7,132 bases of DNA, taken from NCBI GenBank assembly GCA_003661265.1, contig QMVU01000057.1, forward strand, positions 1 through 7,132, written 5' to 3'. A program made the position numbers and the translations under genes. Positions within the stretch are counted from its first letter, which is position 1; each line of letters opens with the position of its first letter. This DNA comes from Thermoproteota archaeon (GTDB lineage Archaea; Korarchaeota; Korarchaeia; Korarchaeales; Korarchaeaceae). Under the pieces are notes generated by a model. It worked only from the letters and a program-made list of their open reading frames with translations, did not search any database and was not told where the DNA came from. Shown piece after piece: positions 1-5,727 of this stretch.

Positions 1-103
1 GCCTATAAGCTAGCTGTGTTGCTAGTTTCTGGAGTCTCTCCTCTGTCTGAGCGTTTAGCCTGAGCTTGTACTCTACCTTTCCCTCTTCCTCTTCCTTTTT
101 CAT
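1..103 (-). CDS. N-terminal fragment, possible GTPBP1-like translational GTPase (partial at window edge)
   Basis: Only the first 34 codons are inside the window, read from the ATG at 103-101 with no stop before base 1. The peptide begins with a Lys/Glu-rich stretch (MKKEEEEGK) and continues VEYKLRLNAQTEERLQKLAT, then QLAYR. From family knowledge, a YKLRL...ERL...TQL..R pattern is typical of the N-terminus of archaeal GTPases related to eukaryotic GTPBP1/GTPBP2, where it precedes the G domain. The G1-G5 motifs that would prove this lie outside the window, so the function is a guess from a short match. A TATA-like AAGTTTTAAG about 32 bases upstream of the ATG fits a nearly leaderless transcript and supports this start. 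The gene is divergent from the broken zinc-protein gene to its right. Confidence 0.45.
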   Translation of the reverse strand, partial: MKKEEEEGKVEYKLRLNAQTEERLQKLATQLAYR

Positions 104-130
104 ATCCGAGTAACGACGTTTGCCCCCTTA

Positions 131-140
131 CTTAAAACTT
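131..140 (-). promoter_or_regulatory. TATA-like box of the left-edge minus-strand gene
   Basis: Read on the minus strand this is AAGTTTTAAG, centred about 32 bases before the ATG at 103. An archaeal TATA box lies about 26-27 bases before the transcription start, so the message would begin within a few bases of the ATG. No Shine-Dalgarno sequence is visible, which agrees with leaderless translation. Confidence 0.4.
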
Positions 141-220
141 GCCGAAGATGTTACCAATTCGAAGGCAGATTAGGACGTTGAAGTTAAGTCATTAGCTTAA
201 ACTAGCAGCTGAAGGGAAAT

Positions 221-229
221 CTTTTAAGA
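221..229 (+). promoter_or_regulatory. TATA-like box of the broken TackOD1-type gene
   Basis: CTTTTAAGA is centred about 46 bases before the ATG at 271. Transcription would start near 250 and leave a leader of about 20 bases. That leader contains GAGTGACC just before the ATG, which could serve as a ribosome binding site. If this is correct, a promoter has survived in front of a gene that no longer reads through. Confidence 0.3.
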
Positions 230-490
230 TTCATATCGTTAAAGAGCCTGAGCATTTCGAGTGACCTGAGATGTCTGAATCTAGGCTCTTCGAAAGAGAA
301 GACGTGAGGACATTGCTCGAGCAGCTGCCTTAAAAACCAAGACGTGGAACTATCGCCGGAGCTTGATCCATCGAAGGGCTACATCTACCCAGAACTCGAG
401 CTTCTTGGGCTGGATCCAAGCGGGAAGATACTAGATGAACTCGCAGATCAAGGAATGCTCATAAGGAAGAGGACAGACGAACACATAGTC

Positions 491-771
491 TGTCCTAAGT
501 GCAAATCCCCGTACACATAACCCGGCAGGCATGTCCTTACTGCGGCTCCTTTAACCTGAAGAAGGGAGAGGTCATAGAGCACTACGGTTGTGGATACGTG
601 GGCTTTGAGAGCGAATTTTTCCATCCAGATGGAAGCCTGAAGTGCCCTAGCTGTGGAAAGATCCTTAGATTAATCGGAAAAGATTACAGGAGGCTGAAAG
701 AGATATTCAAGTGCTAGTCGTGCGGAAATTTCTTCGAAAGGCCGGAGATGATAAACATATGCGTTAAGTGC
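491..771 (+). other. Zinc-ribbon core of the TackOD1-type remnant
   Basis: This stretch encodes six CxxC-like or lone Cys elements in the order expected for TackOD1. They are CPKC (491-502, frame 2), CPYC (532-543, frame 1), the Cys of IEHYGCGY, CPSC, C-TAG-S-C (712-723) and CVKC (760-771). Almost every likely metal-ligating Cys codon is still intact although the frame is broken at one point and a stop sits between two of the ligands. This suggests recent inactivation. The function of TackOD1 is known only as a predicted output or binding domain. Confidence 0.6.
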
Positions 772-947
772 CGCGAGAGGTTCGGAGAAAAGGAGGGAAA
801 GGTAAAGGAACTCTGAGGAGGCAAGGAACATCGCAAGATCATTCGGAATAGAGACGATATATGGCTATACTGGTTTGAGGGCAAGCGTTTCTGTGTTGTT
901 CCTTTTCCTCCTGAACTTGGTTTACTACACGTTAATTACGGTTAAAT

Positions 948-960
948 TGTATAGTTTTTA
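948..960 (+). promoter_or_regulatory. TATA-like box of the ACT-V4R gene
   Basis: The AT-rich run ending in ATAGTTTTTA is centred about 41 bases before the ATG at 997. The predicted transcription start is near 982, giving a very short leader that still includes the purine-rich ribosome binding site. The box lies inside the remnant frame of the upstream broken gene. Confidence 0.4.
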
Positions 961-982
961 TCCTGTCATCTCCCCTTTTGAA

Positions 983-989
983 GGGAGTG
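983..989 (+). promoter_or_regulatory. Ribosome binding site of the ACT-V4R gene
   Basis: GGGAGTG ends 7 bases before the ATG at 997 and resembles the anti-16S core. It favours this ATG over the in-frame ATG at 1009. Confidence 0.45.
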
Positions 990-996
990 CAGAACC

Positions 997-1785
997 ATGA
1001 CGGACGCGATGGCGCACAAGTTACCCCTCTGGAGGATAGTCGAACTTAGAGGGAGGAGGCTTGTTGAGGTCTCAATACTCATGGACGACGTCCCCGGCAT
1101 GCTCGCCAGGGTATCAAGCCTGATAGCCAGCAGGGGGATAAACATACTTTATGGCGTCCATCACAAGTCAGAGGAGCCAGATGCCACTTGGTGGTGCTTC
1201 TTTGCTGATTTCAGCAACGTAGAACCTGAGGAGGTCATATCGGAGATAGCGAGGGTTGAAGGGGTGAGGAGGATAGCTTGGACCCCGGCTCCTTCCGAAA
1301 AGCCCTTCTTCCTCGACACGCATCACTCCATCCTTGAGTTCTTTGAGGAAAGGGCTGTCTTGTTCAGGGCGGATTGGCTGGTTGGGATATTCTCGAACAT
1401 ATACAAGGTGTGGGGGACCGGAGGGAAGGTCTTCATATATCACCTGGGCTTCGAGGGAGGGAGAGAAACTTACGAGACCTGGAGGGAGAGGCTTGGACTT
1501 GAGGGAGAGGATTTAATCAGGGCTTCCCTGGACCTTCTCCAGAGCCTCGGATGGATAAGCGGATTTTCCTTTAGCCTCGACATGGAAAACGAGATAGCGG
1601 TCATCAGGCTTGAGAAGAACTTCGAGTGCGCTAAAGCGAGGGGAAAGGAGGGGAGCCAGTTCATAAGGGGGGTTATAGCTGGCTTCTTCTCCGGCATGTT
1701 CAGCTCAGAATGCTCTGTCGATGAGAGGAAGTGCATTTCCAGGGGAGATCCCTACTGCGAGTTCCTAGTCAGGGTAGTTAAGTAG
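997..1785 (+). CDS. ACT domain - V4R domain protein, putative ligand sensor/regulator
   Basis: This 262-residue soluble protein has two recognisable domains and no membrane segment. Residues about 22-95 form an ACT domain, with the hallmark DDVPGMLARVSSLIASRGIN at 30-49; such domains usually bind amino acids or similar small ligands. Residues about 103-262 match the V4R (4-vinyl reductase) fold, a small-molecule or metal binding module. Its end carries four cysteines, C211, C239, C246 and C254, arranged as FEC, SEC, RKC and DPYCEF, with the RGDPYC element typical of V4R proteins. These cysteines are plausible ligands for a metal or cluster; that is inference from the family. No DNA-binding or kinase domain is present, so it probably senses a ligand and acts through a partner. 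The start at 997 has a TATA-like box and a ribosome binding site. The gene follows the TackOD1-type remnant, whose last TGA overlaps this ATG. I know no characterised protein with exactly this architecture. Confidence 0.85.
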   Translation: MTDAMAHKLPLWRIVELRGRRLVEVSILMDDVPGMLARVSSLIASRGINILYGVHHKSEEPDATWWCFFADFSNVEPEEVISEIARVEGVRRIAWTPAPSEKPFFLDTHHSILEFFEERAVLFRADWLVGIFSNIYKVWGTGGKVFIYHLGFEGGRETYETWRERLGLEGEDLIRASLDLLQSLGWISGFSFSLDMENEIAVIRLEKNFECAKARGKEGSQFIRGVIAGFFSGMFSSECSVDERKCISRGDPYCEFLVRVVK

Positions 1786-1800
1786 GGTAACGGAATTTTC

Positions 1801-2215
1801 ATGATCCCTGACGTATTAAAAAGCTTCTTAACGAGATACCTCGAGCTCTTGGGGGTTACTCCAAGGCAGGCTCTCTCTATACTGCTTGTCCCATCCTCCT
1901 GGACTTAACGAGAACAGCGATGAAAGCAATAGTTCTCCCGCTTCACCAGTTGTACAGGAAGCTTGGGCTCGTTTACTCTCCCTCTTCCACCGCGAGTTGA
2001 TGCTTGCTGTTTATGGCCTGATGATCCCTTTCTATTTCCTAAACGAGTTCATTCTTGGAACCGTGTCCTGGATCCTGACGCCAAAGAGAGGAGAGTTCTT
2101 GCTTCTGTTCCTTCTTCCCATCGTTGTCCTCTTCTACAGGCCTTTTCACGGGCTTGTCAGACTGAAGGATTACCTTGAGGGCCTTCTTGGAGGAGAGGCC
2201 AGGTGGGAGAAGTGA
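1801..2215 (+). pseudogene. Small two-helix membrane protein, apparently split by a frameshift
   Basis: I do not recognise a named family. The ATG at 1801 opens a frame reading MIPDVLKSFLTRYLELLGVT and PRQALSILL, which stops at a TAA near 1906. A second frame, open from about 1833 and with a TTG at 1886, carries on as PGLNENSDESNSSPASPVVQ, a polar linker. It then reads EAWARLLSLFHRELMLAVYG, two hydrophobic segments (roughly LMLAVYGLMIPFYFLNEFI and FLLLFLLPIVVLFYRPF) and a charged tail ending EARWEK at 2215. The joined product would be about 138 residues: a soluble amphipathic head, a linker and a two-helix membrane anchor. The RPFHGLVRLKDYLEGLLG tail resembles the segment that follows the membrane part of some sensor proteins, but this is weak. 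If the frame is not broken, the alternative is a 109-codon gene from the TTG at 1886, which has no good ribosome binding site. Confidence 0.45.
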
Positions 2216-2350
2216 TTGTAGGGAAATCGAATTTCTAGCCATCCTTTTCTTAATTCCCGCATTTTTGATGAATTTTTGAGTCATTCCCCTCGATGACCAA
2301 ATGAGTTTTGACGCTCCAGCGTAAAGCTAAAAAATCAGCCGGTTGTACTT
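2216..2350. other. Gene-free spacer before the KaiC operon, with T-runs
   Basis: I see no gene here on either strand. The stretch is AT-rich and contains a TTTT run near 2244 and two T5 runs at 2262-2266 and 2273-2277. Archaeal transcription often ends at such T-runs, so they may terminate transcripts from the upstream genes. The right end holds the likely operon promoter. Confidence 0.35.
2328..2335 (+). promoter_or_regulatory. TATA-like box of the KaiC-like operon
   Basis: TAAAAAAT is the best box A candidate before the operon. A transcription start about 27 bases on would fall near 2358, downstream of the first ATG codons (2351 and 2354). That would favour translation from the third ATG at 2378, which is preceded by GGTGGA at 2360-2365. 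Confidence 0.3.
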
Positions 2351-3784
2351 ATGATGCAGGGTGGAAGTGTTCTTAGCATGAGTGAGGGTCGGTTTAACCT
2401 GGAAAGCGTGCCTACTGGCATCCCTGGGTTTGATCTAATCACTAACGGGGGTTTTGTGAGGAACAGCATCATCCTGCTTGCCGGAAATCCAGGAACAGGG
2501 AAGTCCACGTTTGCGGCTAAGTTCGTACATGAGGGAGCCAGTAGGTACGGAGAACCCGGTGTTTATCTCTCTTTTGCCGAATCTAAGCGGGAATTCTACT
2601 CATACATGTCACAACTAGGCATGAACTTCGAGGATCTAGAGAAGAAGGGTCTCTTTCACTTCATAGAGGCCTTTACGGTATCTGAGAAATCCAGCATTGA
2701 GACGATAATTGAGGAGATGCTTGAGAAGGTCGAGGAGGTGGGGGCCAAGAGGTTAGTCGTCGACTCGATAACGGCCATCACGGATCTCTTCTCCCCAGCA
2801 GAGGTTAGGGCGTTCTTCCATAACACGCTTTACAGGATAAGCAAGGAGCTCGGCGTAACGACCATAATGATAGCCGACCTCCCAGTTGGGGAGGAGTCAG
2901 TGGGGCACGGGGTGGAGGAGTTCATAACGGACGCCTTGATCAGGCTTGAACTCGTGGAAACCCCGATTGGACCTCCTAAAAGGATGATGGAAATAATCAA
3001 GATGAGAGGAAGGCCCATAGGCTTCGGAAAATACGAGTTCGTGATTTACGAGAGGGGAATAGACATCTACGTCCCGATGGGATGGAAGTACAGGTGGAAG
3101 TTGAGTGAGGAGAGGATAAGCACTGGCGTAGACGGGCTGGACGAGCTGATCAGCGGGGGGATAAGGAAAGGGTCCTTCGGGCTCATTCTCGGACCAAGTG
3201 GAACGGGAAAAAGCCTAATTGGACTTAACTTCCTCCTTGAAGGAGCTAGAGCAAAAGAAACTTCCGTTCTGCTGACGTTCCAGGATTCATTTGAGCAGAT
3301 CTGGGCCTTCATTGAGGAGATGGGTTATCAGGTGGATGAGCTGAAGAAGTACCTGATCATAATATCCCTCCAGCCCGGAAGGTTAACATCTGGTGCCCTT
3401 ATTGAGGCAATAAAGTGGATCTTCGATAAATACAGCCCAGAGAGGCTTGTCATAGACGGGATAGACTCTATAAGGAGGGTGTATGAAGAGGAGGAGTTCA
3501 TCGAGTTTACGAGGAGCGCTAAGTTCATATGCAAGAGGAAAGGGGCAACGGCCTTCCTGATAGGTGCAGCTGAGGTCCACCCTAGAGACCTGTTTAGCAG
3601 AGCAGGTATAATGGGGAGTTCGCTGGAAATAGCGGAGCTAGGTATCCTCCTGTATTTTGACAAGGAGGGGGACAAGTGGGTGAGAAAGCTCGTCGTGATA
3701 AAGGCTAAGGGGAGCGATCACGAGACGAGGGAGGCTAAACTGGAGATAAAGGGAGGGAGGCCTTATCTATGGGTGAGGGGATAG
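2351..3784 (+). CDS. KaiC-like double-domain ATPase (RecA superfamily signalling ATPase)
   Basis: This 477-residue soluble protein has two tandem KaiC/RecA-type domains. Domain 1 (about 15-245) opens with VPTGIPGFDLITNGG. It has Walker A GNPGTGKST at 45-53, a catalytic-glutamate region SFAES at 74-78 and Walker B RLVVDS at 134-139. Domain 2 (about 256-477) opens with STGVDGLDELISGG. It has Walker A GPSGTGKS at 281-288, TFQDS at 309-313 and Walker B RLVIDG at 365-370. In KaiC the segment after the beta strand carries a Glu-Glu pair. Here domain 1 keeps one Glu and domain 2 has Gln-Asp, so domain 2 may bind ATP but hydrolyse it poorly. The Ser/Thr phosphorylation pair of cyanobacterial KaiC is not evident, so this is an archaeal KaiC-family switch and not a clock protein. 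The first ATG is annotated; the ATG at 2378 (468 residues) fits the promoter better. The gene leads a three-gene operon and overlaps the next gene by 16 bases. Confidence 0.9.
   Translation: MMQGGSVLSMSEGRFNLESVPTGIPGFDLITNGGFVRNSIILLAGNPGTGKSTFAAKFVHEGASRYGEPGVYLSFAESKREFYSYMSQLGMNFEDLEKKGLFHFIEAFTVSEKSSIETIIEEMLEKVEEVGAKRLVVDSITAITDLFSPAEVRAFFHNTLYRISKELGVTTIMIADLPVGEESVGHGVEEFITDALIRLELVETPIGPPKRMMEIIKMRGRPIGFGKYEFVIYERGIDIYVPMGWKYRWKLSEERISTGVDGLDELISGGIRKGSFGLILGPSGTGKSLIGLNFLLEGARAKETSVLLTFQDSFEQIWAFIEEMGYQVDELKKYLIIISLQPGRLTSGALIEAIKWIFDKYSPERLVIDGIDSIRRVYEEEEFIEFTRSAKFICKRKGATAFLIGAAEVHPRDLFSRAGIMGSSLEIAELGILLYFDKEGDKWVRKLVVIKAKGSDHETREAKLEIKGGRPYLWVRG
3751..3760 (+). promoter_or_regulatory. 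Ribosome binding site of the first small operon gene
   Basis: GGGAGGGAGG lies inside the KaiC-like coding region, 8 bases before the ATG at 3769. It is a strong Shine-Dalgarno match and is the main support for starting the second gene within the end of the first. Confidence 0.5.
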
Positions 3785-4155
3785 ATGTAGATGAGGAGGA
3801 GCTCCGCAGCCTACTTCTTAGGCTCATAGAGCCCTTTGGTCCGAGCTTCGAGCTGGTCCTTGAGCTATTAATGAGGCAGGTTTTGGGGGATAAGTCGATA
3901 ACGGGGACCCTGATAAACGATCCTAGGTCATTTTATGAGGCATTGGCCCACGCTGTCGGCAGCGAGGGGAGGGTAGAGGCCCTTGTAAGCTTGGCATCCA
4001 TTTCATTCAGGAGGGAATCCGTTTCAACTACTCCAAAGCGCTTCGTGGAGATGCTAAAGGAGGGAGACAGGGAGAACGTCCTCTTGATCCTAAGCAGGGT
4101 CTTGGAGATGGCTAGGGGGATAAGGAGATCCATGATAGAGGGGGTTGAAGGATGA
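3769..4155 (+). CDS. Small helical protein A of the KaiC-like operon (possibly NitrOD5-like)
   Basis: This 128-residue acidic, probably all-helical soluble protein has no Cys, no signal peptide and no membrane helix. Landmarks are EPFGP at 21-25, NDPRSFYEAL at 50-59, AVGSEGR at 62-68 and LKEGDRENV at 96-104. It aligns along its whole length with the next gene product, so the two are paralogues. The DP-x-x-F-x-x-AL-x-x-x-x-G pattern after an N-terminal helix pair weakly recalls the archaeal NitrOD5 output domain; I could not test this. It overlaps the KaiC-like gene by 16 bases (3769-3784) and has its own strong ribosome binding site, so it is almost certainly co-transcribed with the ATPase. 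By inference it is a partner or regulator of that ATPase. No enzyme motif is visible. Confidence 0.75.
   Translation: MGEGIDVDEEELRSLLLRLIEPFGPSFELVLELLMRQVLGDKSITGTLINDPRSFYEALAHAVGSEGRVEALVSLASISFRRESVSTTPKRFVEMLKEGDRENVLLILSRVLEMARGIRRSMIEGVEG
4138..4144 (+). promoter_or_regulatory. Ribosome binding site of the second small operon gene
   Basis: The purine run GAGGGGG ends 7 bases before the ATG at 4152, within the end of the upstream gene. Together with the ATGA stop-start overlap it points to coupled translation. Confidence 0.35.
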
Positions 4156-4529
4156 ATGAGGGTGAGTTCCGTCCAGATCCTGAGAGGCTCGAGTTCTTCC
4201 TGAGGCAGGTGGTGAAGCCCCTTGGTCCTGGCCTAATGTCCTTCATGTTGAGCAGGGTCAAGAAGGAGTTCAAGGACATGAACTGGATCCAAGTTTTCTT
4301 GGAGGAGCCAGCGAAGTTCTACGAGATGTTAAGCATAGCTCTTGGAGGTCAAAGGAGAGCAGATCTCCTCATAAAGATGGTATCCGCGTACCTGCTCACG
4401 GAGTTCAGGGTTTACTTCGACGCAGATGAACTCATAGCTGCCCTAAAGTCCGGCTCAAGGGAGTACGTTAAGAAGTTCTTCTCGGAAGTGCTCAAGGCTA
4501 TGGGGGAGATAAGGATAATCAGGGTCTAG
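4152..4529 (+). CDS. Small helical protein B of the KaiC-like operon, paralogue of protein A
   Basis: This 125-residue soluble, mainly helical protein has no Cys and no membrane segment. Landmarks line up with protein A: KPLGP at 22-26 against EPFGP, EEPAKFYEML at 51-60 against NDPRSFYEAL, ALGGQRR at 63-69 against AVGSEGR, and LKSGSREYV at 98-106 against LKEGDRENV. Both end in a helix with VL...IR. Protein B is more basic than protein A. Its start overlaps the stop of gene A as ATGA (4152-4155), a typical sign of translational coupling and suggestive of a fixed ratio, perhaps a heterodimer. Its last 75 bases also encode the C-terminal tail of the opposing MFS transporter on the other strand. 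The function is unknown; a NitrOD5-like output or adaptor role beside the KaiC-like ATPase is inference. Confidence 0.75.
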   Translation: MNEGEFRPDPERLEFFLRQVVKPLGPGLMSFMLSRVKKEFKDMNWIQVFLEEPAKFYEMLSIALGGQRRADLLIKMVSAYLLTEFRVYFDADELIAALKSGSREYVKKFFSEVLKAMGEIRIIRV

Positions 4530-5669
4530 CCTCCCCTTGAGCCCTTTCCTTACTTTAAGGTATAGGGGGATGAAGAGGAGCGGAAGGGCTGCTAGGAAGA
4601 TGAAAGCCTTTCTATAACCAACGAACTTTATGACAACCCCTATTGCCAGAGGTCCCAGCGCCTGTCCGACGTCCTTTATGGTCTCCGTTGCGCCTATAGC
4701 CGCCCCGTGCTCCATTGAGCTGACGACTTCGGATGCAAGGGGTTTCGTCGAGGAAGTTACGGAGGCCGTTCCGGCAGATAGCAGCGCCAGGGAGAGGGCA
4801 ATCGCGCTTATTCCTCCTAAAATGGACAGTCCGATGACGCCCATCGAGGACATAACCATGCCGAAGACAAGGGGATAGGCCCTCCCCAACCTATCTGAGA
4901 TCCTTCCGGCAATTGGCTTTATGATAGCCATCACCGAGATCTGGAAAGTGAACAGAAGTCCTATCTCAGAAGCTGATATCCCGATCATTCCGGCGTAGAT
5001 TGGAAGGAATGTCTCTACGGCCTGCATGACAAAGTAGACGGCTGCTTCGAAGGAGCCCACGACGATAACCTTAGGGTTAGGTAGGGCGAACTTCCCTGAG
5101 ACCCTTCTGTAATTTTCTGGCCTTATGAAAAGCAGGATGACGAGGAAGGCTATAGCTCCGGCCACCCAGCAGGTCTCAAAGGTCTCCTCGAACCCATAGG
5201 AGAATATGAGAGCTCCAGCTAGGGTTGGCGCTATCATCCTTCCAGCCGTCATCGAGGAGGAGAAGAGGCCCATTACCTCCCCTCTCCTCTCCGGAAAGAC
5301 GTCAGCGATCAGGGCAAGAGAAACAGGGACGAATATTGCTGTCGCAAATCCGTGATATGCCCTGACGGCGGCAAGCTGAAGAGGGTTCCTCACGAACAGG
5401 TAGAGCAAGGGAGCTGTGGCGAAGACCGCTCCTCCAGCTATTAGAAGGATCCTCCTACCGTATTTGTCTGAGAGGACCCCAGCTATTACGTTAACGAAGA
5501 TCCCGACTATGGTGGAGGTGGAGGCTATGAACCCTATGGCAGCCGGCGATATTCCGAGGCTTTCCGCGAGAAGGGGTAAAGTAGGAGATTTTGACATGGT
5601 GGAACTTAGGATTGCGAGGAATCCAGCCACAGATAGAGTGGCAAGTGACCTTCTTGACCTAGAGCTCAA
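4455..5669 (-). CDS. MFS transporter, 12 membrane helices
   Basis: This is a 404-residue integral membrane protein from the TTG at 5669. MFS motif A appears between helices 2 and 3 as GVLSDKYGRR (64-73), and its counterpart in the second half is GRISDRLGR (255-263). The hydrophobic pattern fits 12 helices in two halves, with the central loop around 182-200. Substrate cannot be told from sequence; drug or organic-solute efflux and sugar uptake are all possible. The reading frame is open back to an ATG at 5909, but that extension is polar, runs into the divergent permease gene and looks non-coding. The TTG is preceded by GGAGGAG (5687-5681) and gives a normal family length. A GTG at 5714 (419 residues) is the main alternative. 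After helix 12 there is a soluble tail of about 24 residues, entirely within the overlap with the convergent small gene. Confidence 0.85.
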   Translation of the reverse strand: MSSRSRRSLATLSVAGFLAILSSTMSKSPTLPLLAESLGISPAAIGFIASTSTIVGIFVNVIAGVLSDKYGRRILLIAGGAVFATAPLLYLFVRNPLQLAAVRAYHGFATAIFVPVSLALIADVFPERRGEVMGLFSSSMTAGRMIAPTLAGALIFSYGFEETFETCWVAGAIAFLVILLFIRPENYRRVSGKFALPNPKVIVVGSFEAAVYFVMQAVETFLPIYAGMIGISASEIGLLFTFQISVMAIIKPIAGRISDRLGRAYPLVFGMVMSSMGVIGLSILGGISAIALSLALLSAGTASVTSSTKPLASEVVSSMEHGAAIGATETIKDVGQALGPLAIGVVIKFVGYRKAFIFLAALPLLFIPLYLKVRKGLKGRLDPDYPYLPHSLEHFREELLNVLP

Positions 5670-5680
5670 GGCTTCTGCTT

Positions 5681-5687
5681 CTCCTCC
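5681..5687 (-). promoter_or_regulatory. Ribosome binding site of the MFS gene
   Basis: Read on the minus strand this is GGAGGAG, 11 bases before the TTG at 5669. The spacing is slightly long, but the match is strong. It supports the TTG over the GTG at 5714. Confidence 0.35.
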
Positions 5688-5727
5688 AACTTCATTCGGT
5701 CTAAACCAAGACACACTACACGAATAC

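Larger units (their letters stand above)
271..1000 (+). pseudogene. TackOD1-type multi-CxxC zinc protein, broken by frameshifts and a stop
   Basis: Joined pieces in two frames give a coherent protein. Frame 1 from the ATG at 271 reads MSESRLFEREDVRTLLEQL and stops at 331. Frame 2 from about 329 reads through QDVELSPELDPSKG, YIYPELELLGLDPSGKILDE and LADQGMLIRKRTDEHIVCPKC, then stops at 518. Frame 1 resumes around 505-530 with ACPYCGSFNLKKGEVIEHYG, CGYVGFESEFF and KCPSCGKILRLIGKDYRRL. An in-frame TAG lies at 715, after which SCGNFFERPEMINICVKCRE continues to a TGA at 814. Frame 2 then reads EEARNIARSFGIETIYGYTG, followed by a hydrophobic stretch, to the TGA at 998-1000. The PEL-x-x-LGLD / CPxC / CPxCGS / IEHxxCGY / CPxCGK / DYRR / CxxCG / CxxC order matches the TackOD1 domain, a zinc-binding output module of archaeal signalling proteins. 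The longest uninterrupted piece is 499-717 (72 codons from a GTG), which is a fragment and not a complete gene. The alternative is base-calling errors, but the large genes downstream read cleanly. The extent after about 880 is uncertain. Confidence 0.72.

Noticed and set aside
328..337. CCTTAAAAAC as a slippery site for a programmed frameshift
   Set aside because: The required shift is +1 or -2, and no stem-loop or conserved context is evident. It occurs in a gene with other lesions.
715..717. TAG read as pyrrolysine
   Set aside because: The position sits inside a CxxC where any residue is tolerated, the gene is also frameshifted, and nothing in the window indicates pyrrolysine use.
811..817. 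CTC-TGA as a programmed +1 frameshift site like that of bacterial prfB
   Set aside because: The gene has other independent frame breaks and an internal TAG, and CTC does not re-pair well after slipping to TCT. Decay or sequence error is simpler.
1963..2178. 71-codon frame overlapping the small membrane protein
   Set aside because: Its product is rich in Cys, Pro, Arg and Ser with no hydrophobic or domain pattern. It is a shifted reading of the membrane-protein frame.
2351..3784. Circadian clock KaiC
   Set aside because: No KaiA or KaiB gene is nearby, the catalytic Glu pairs are incomplete and the Ser/Thr phosphosite pair is not seen. It belongs to the broader archaeal KaiC family.
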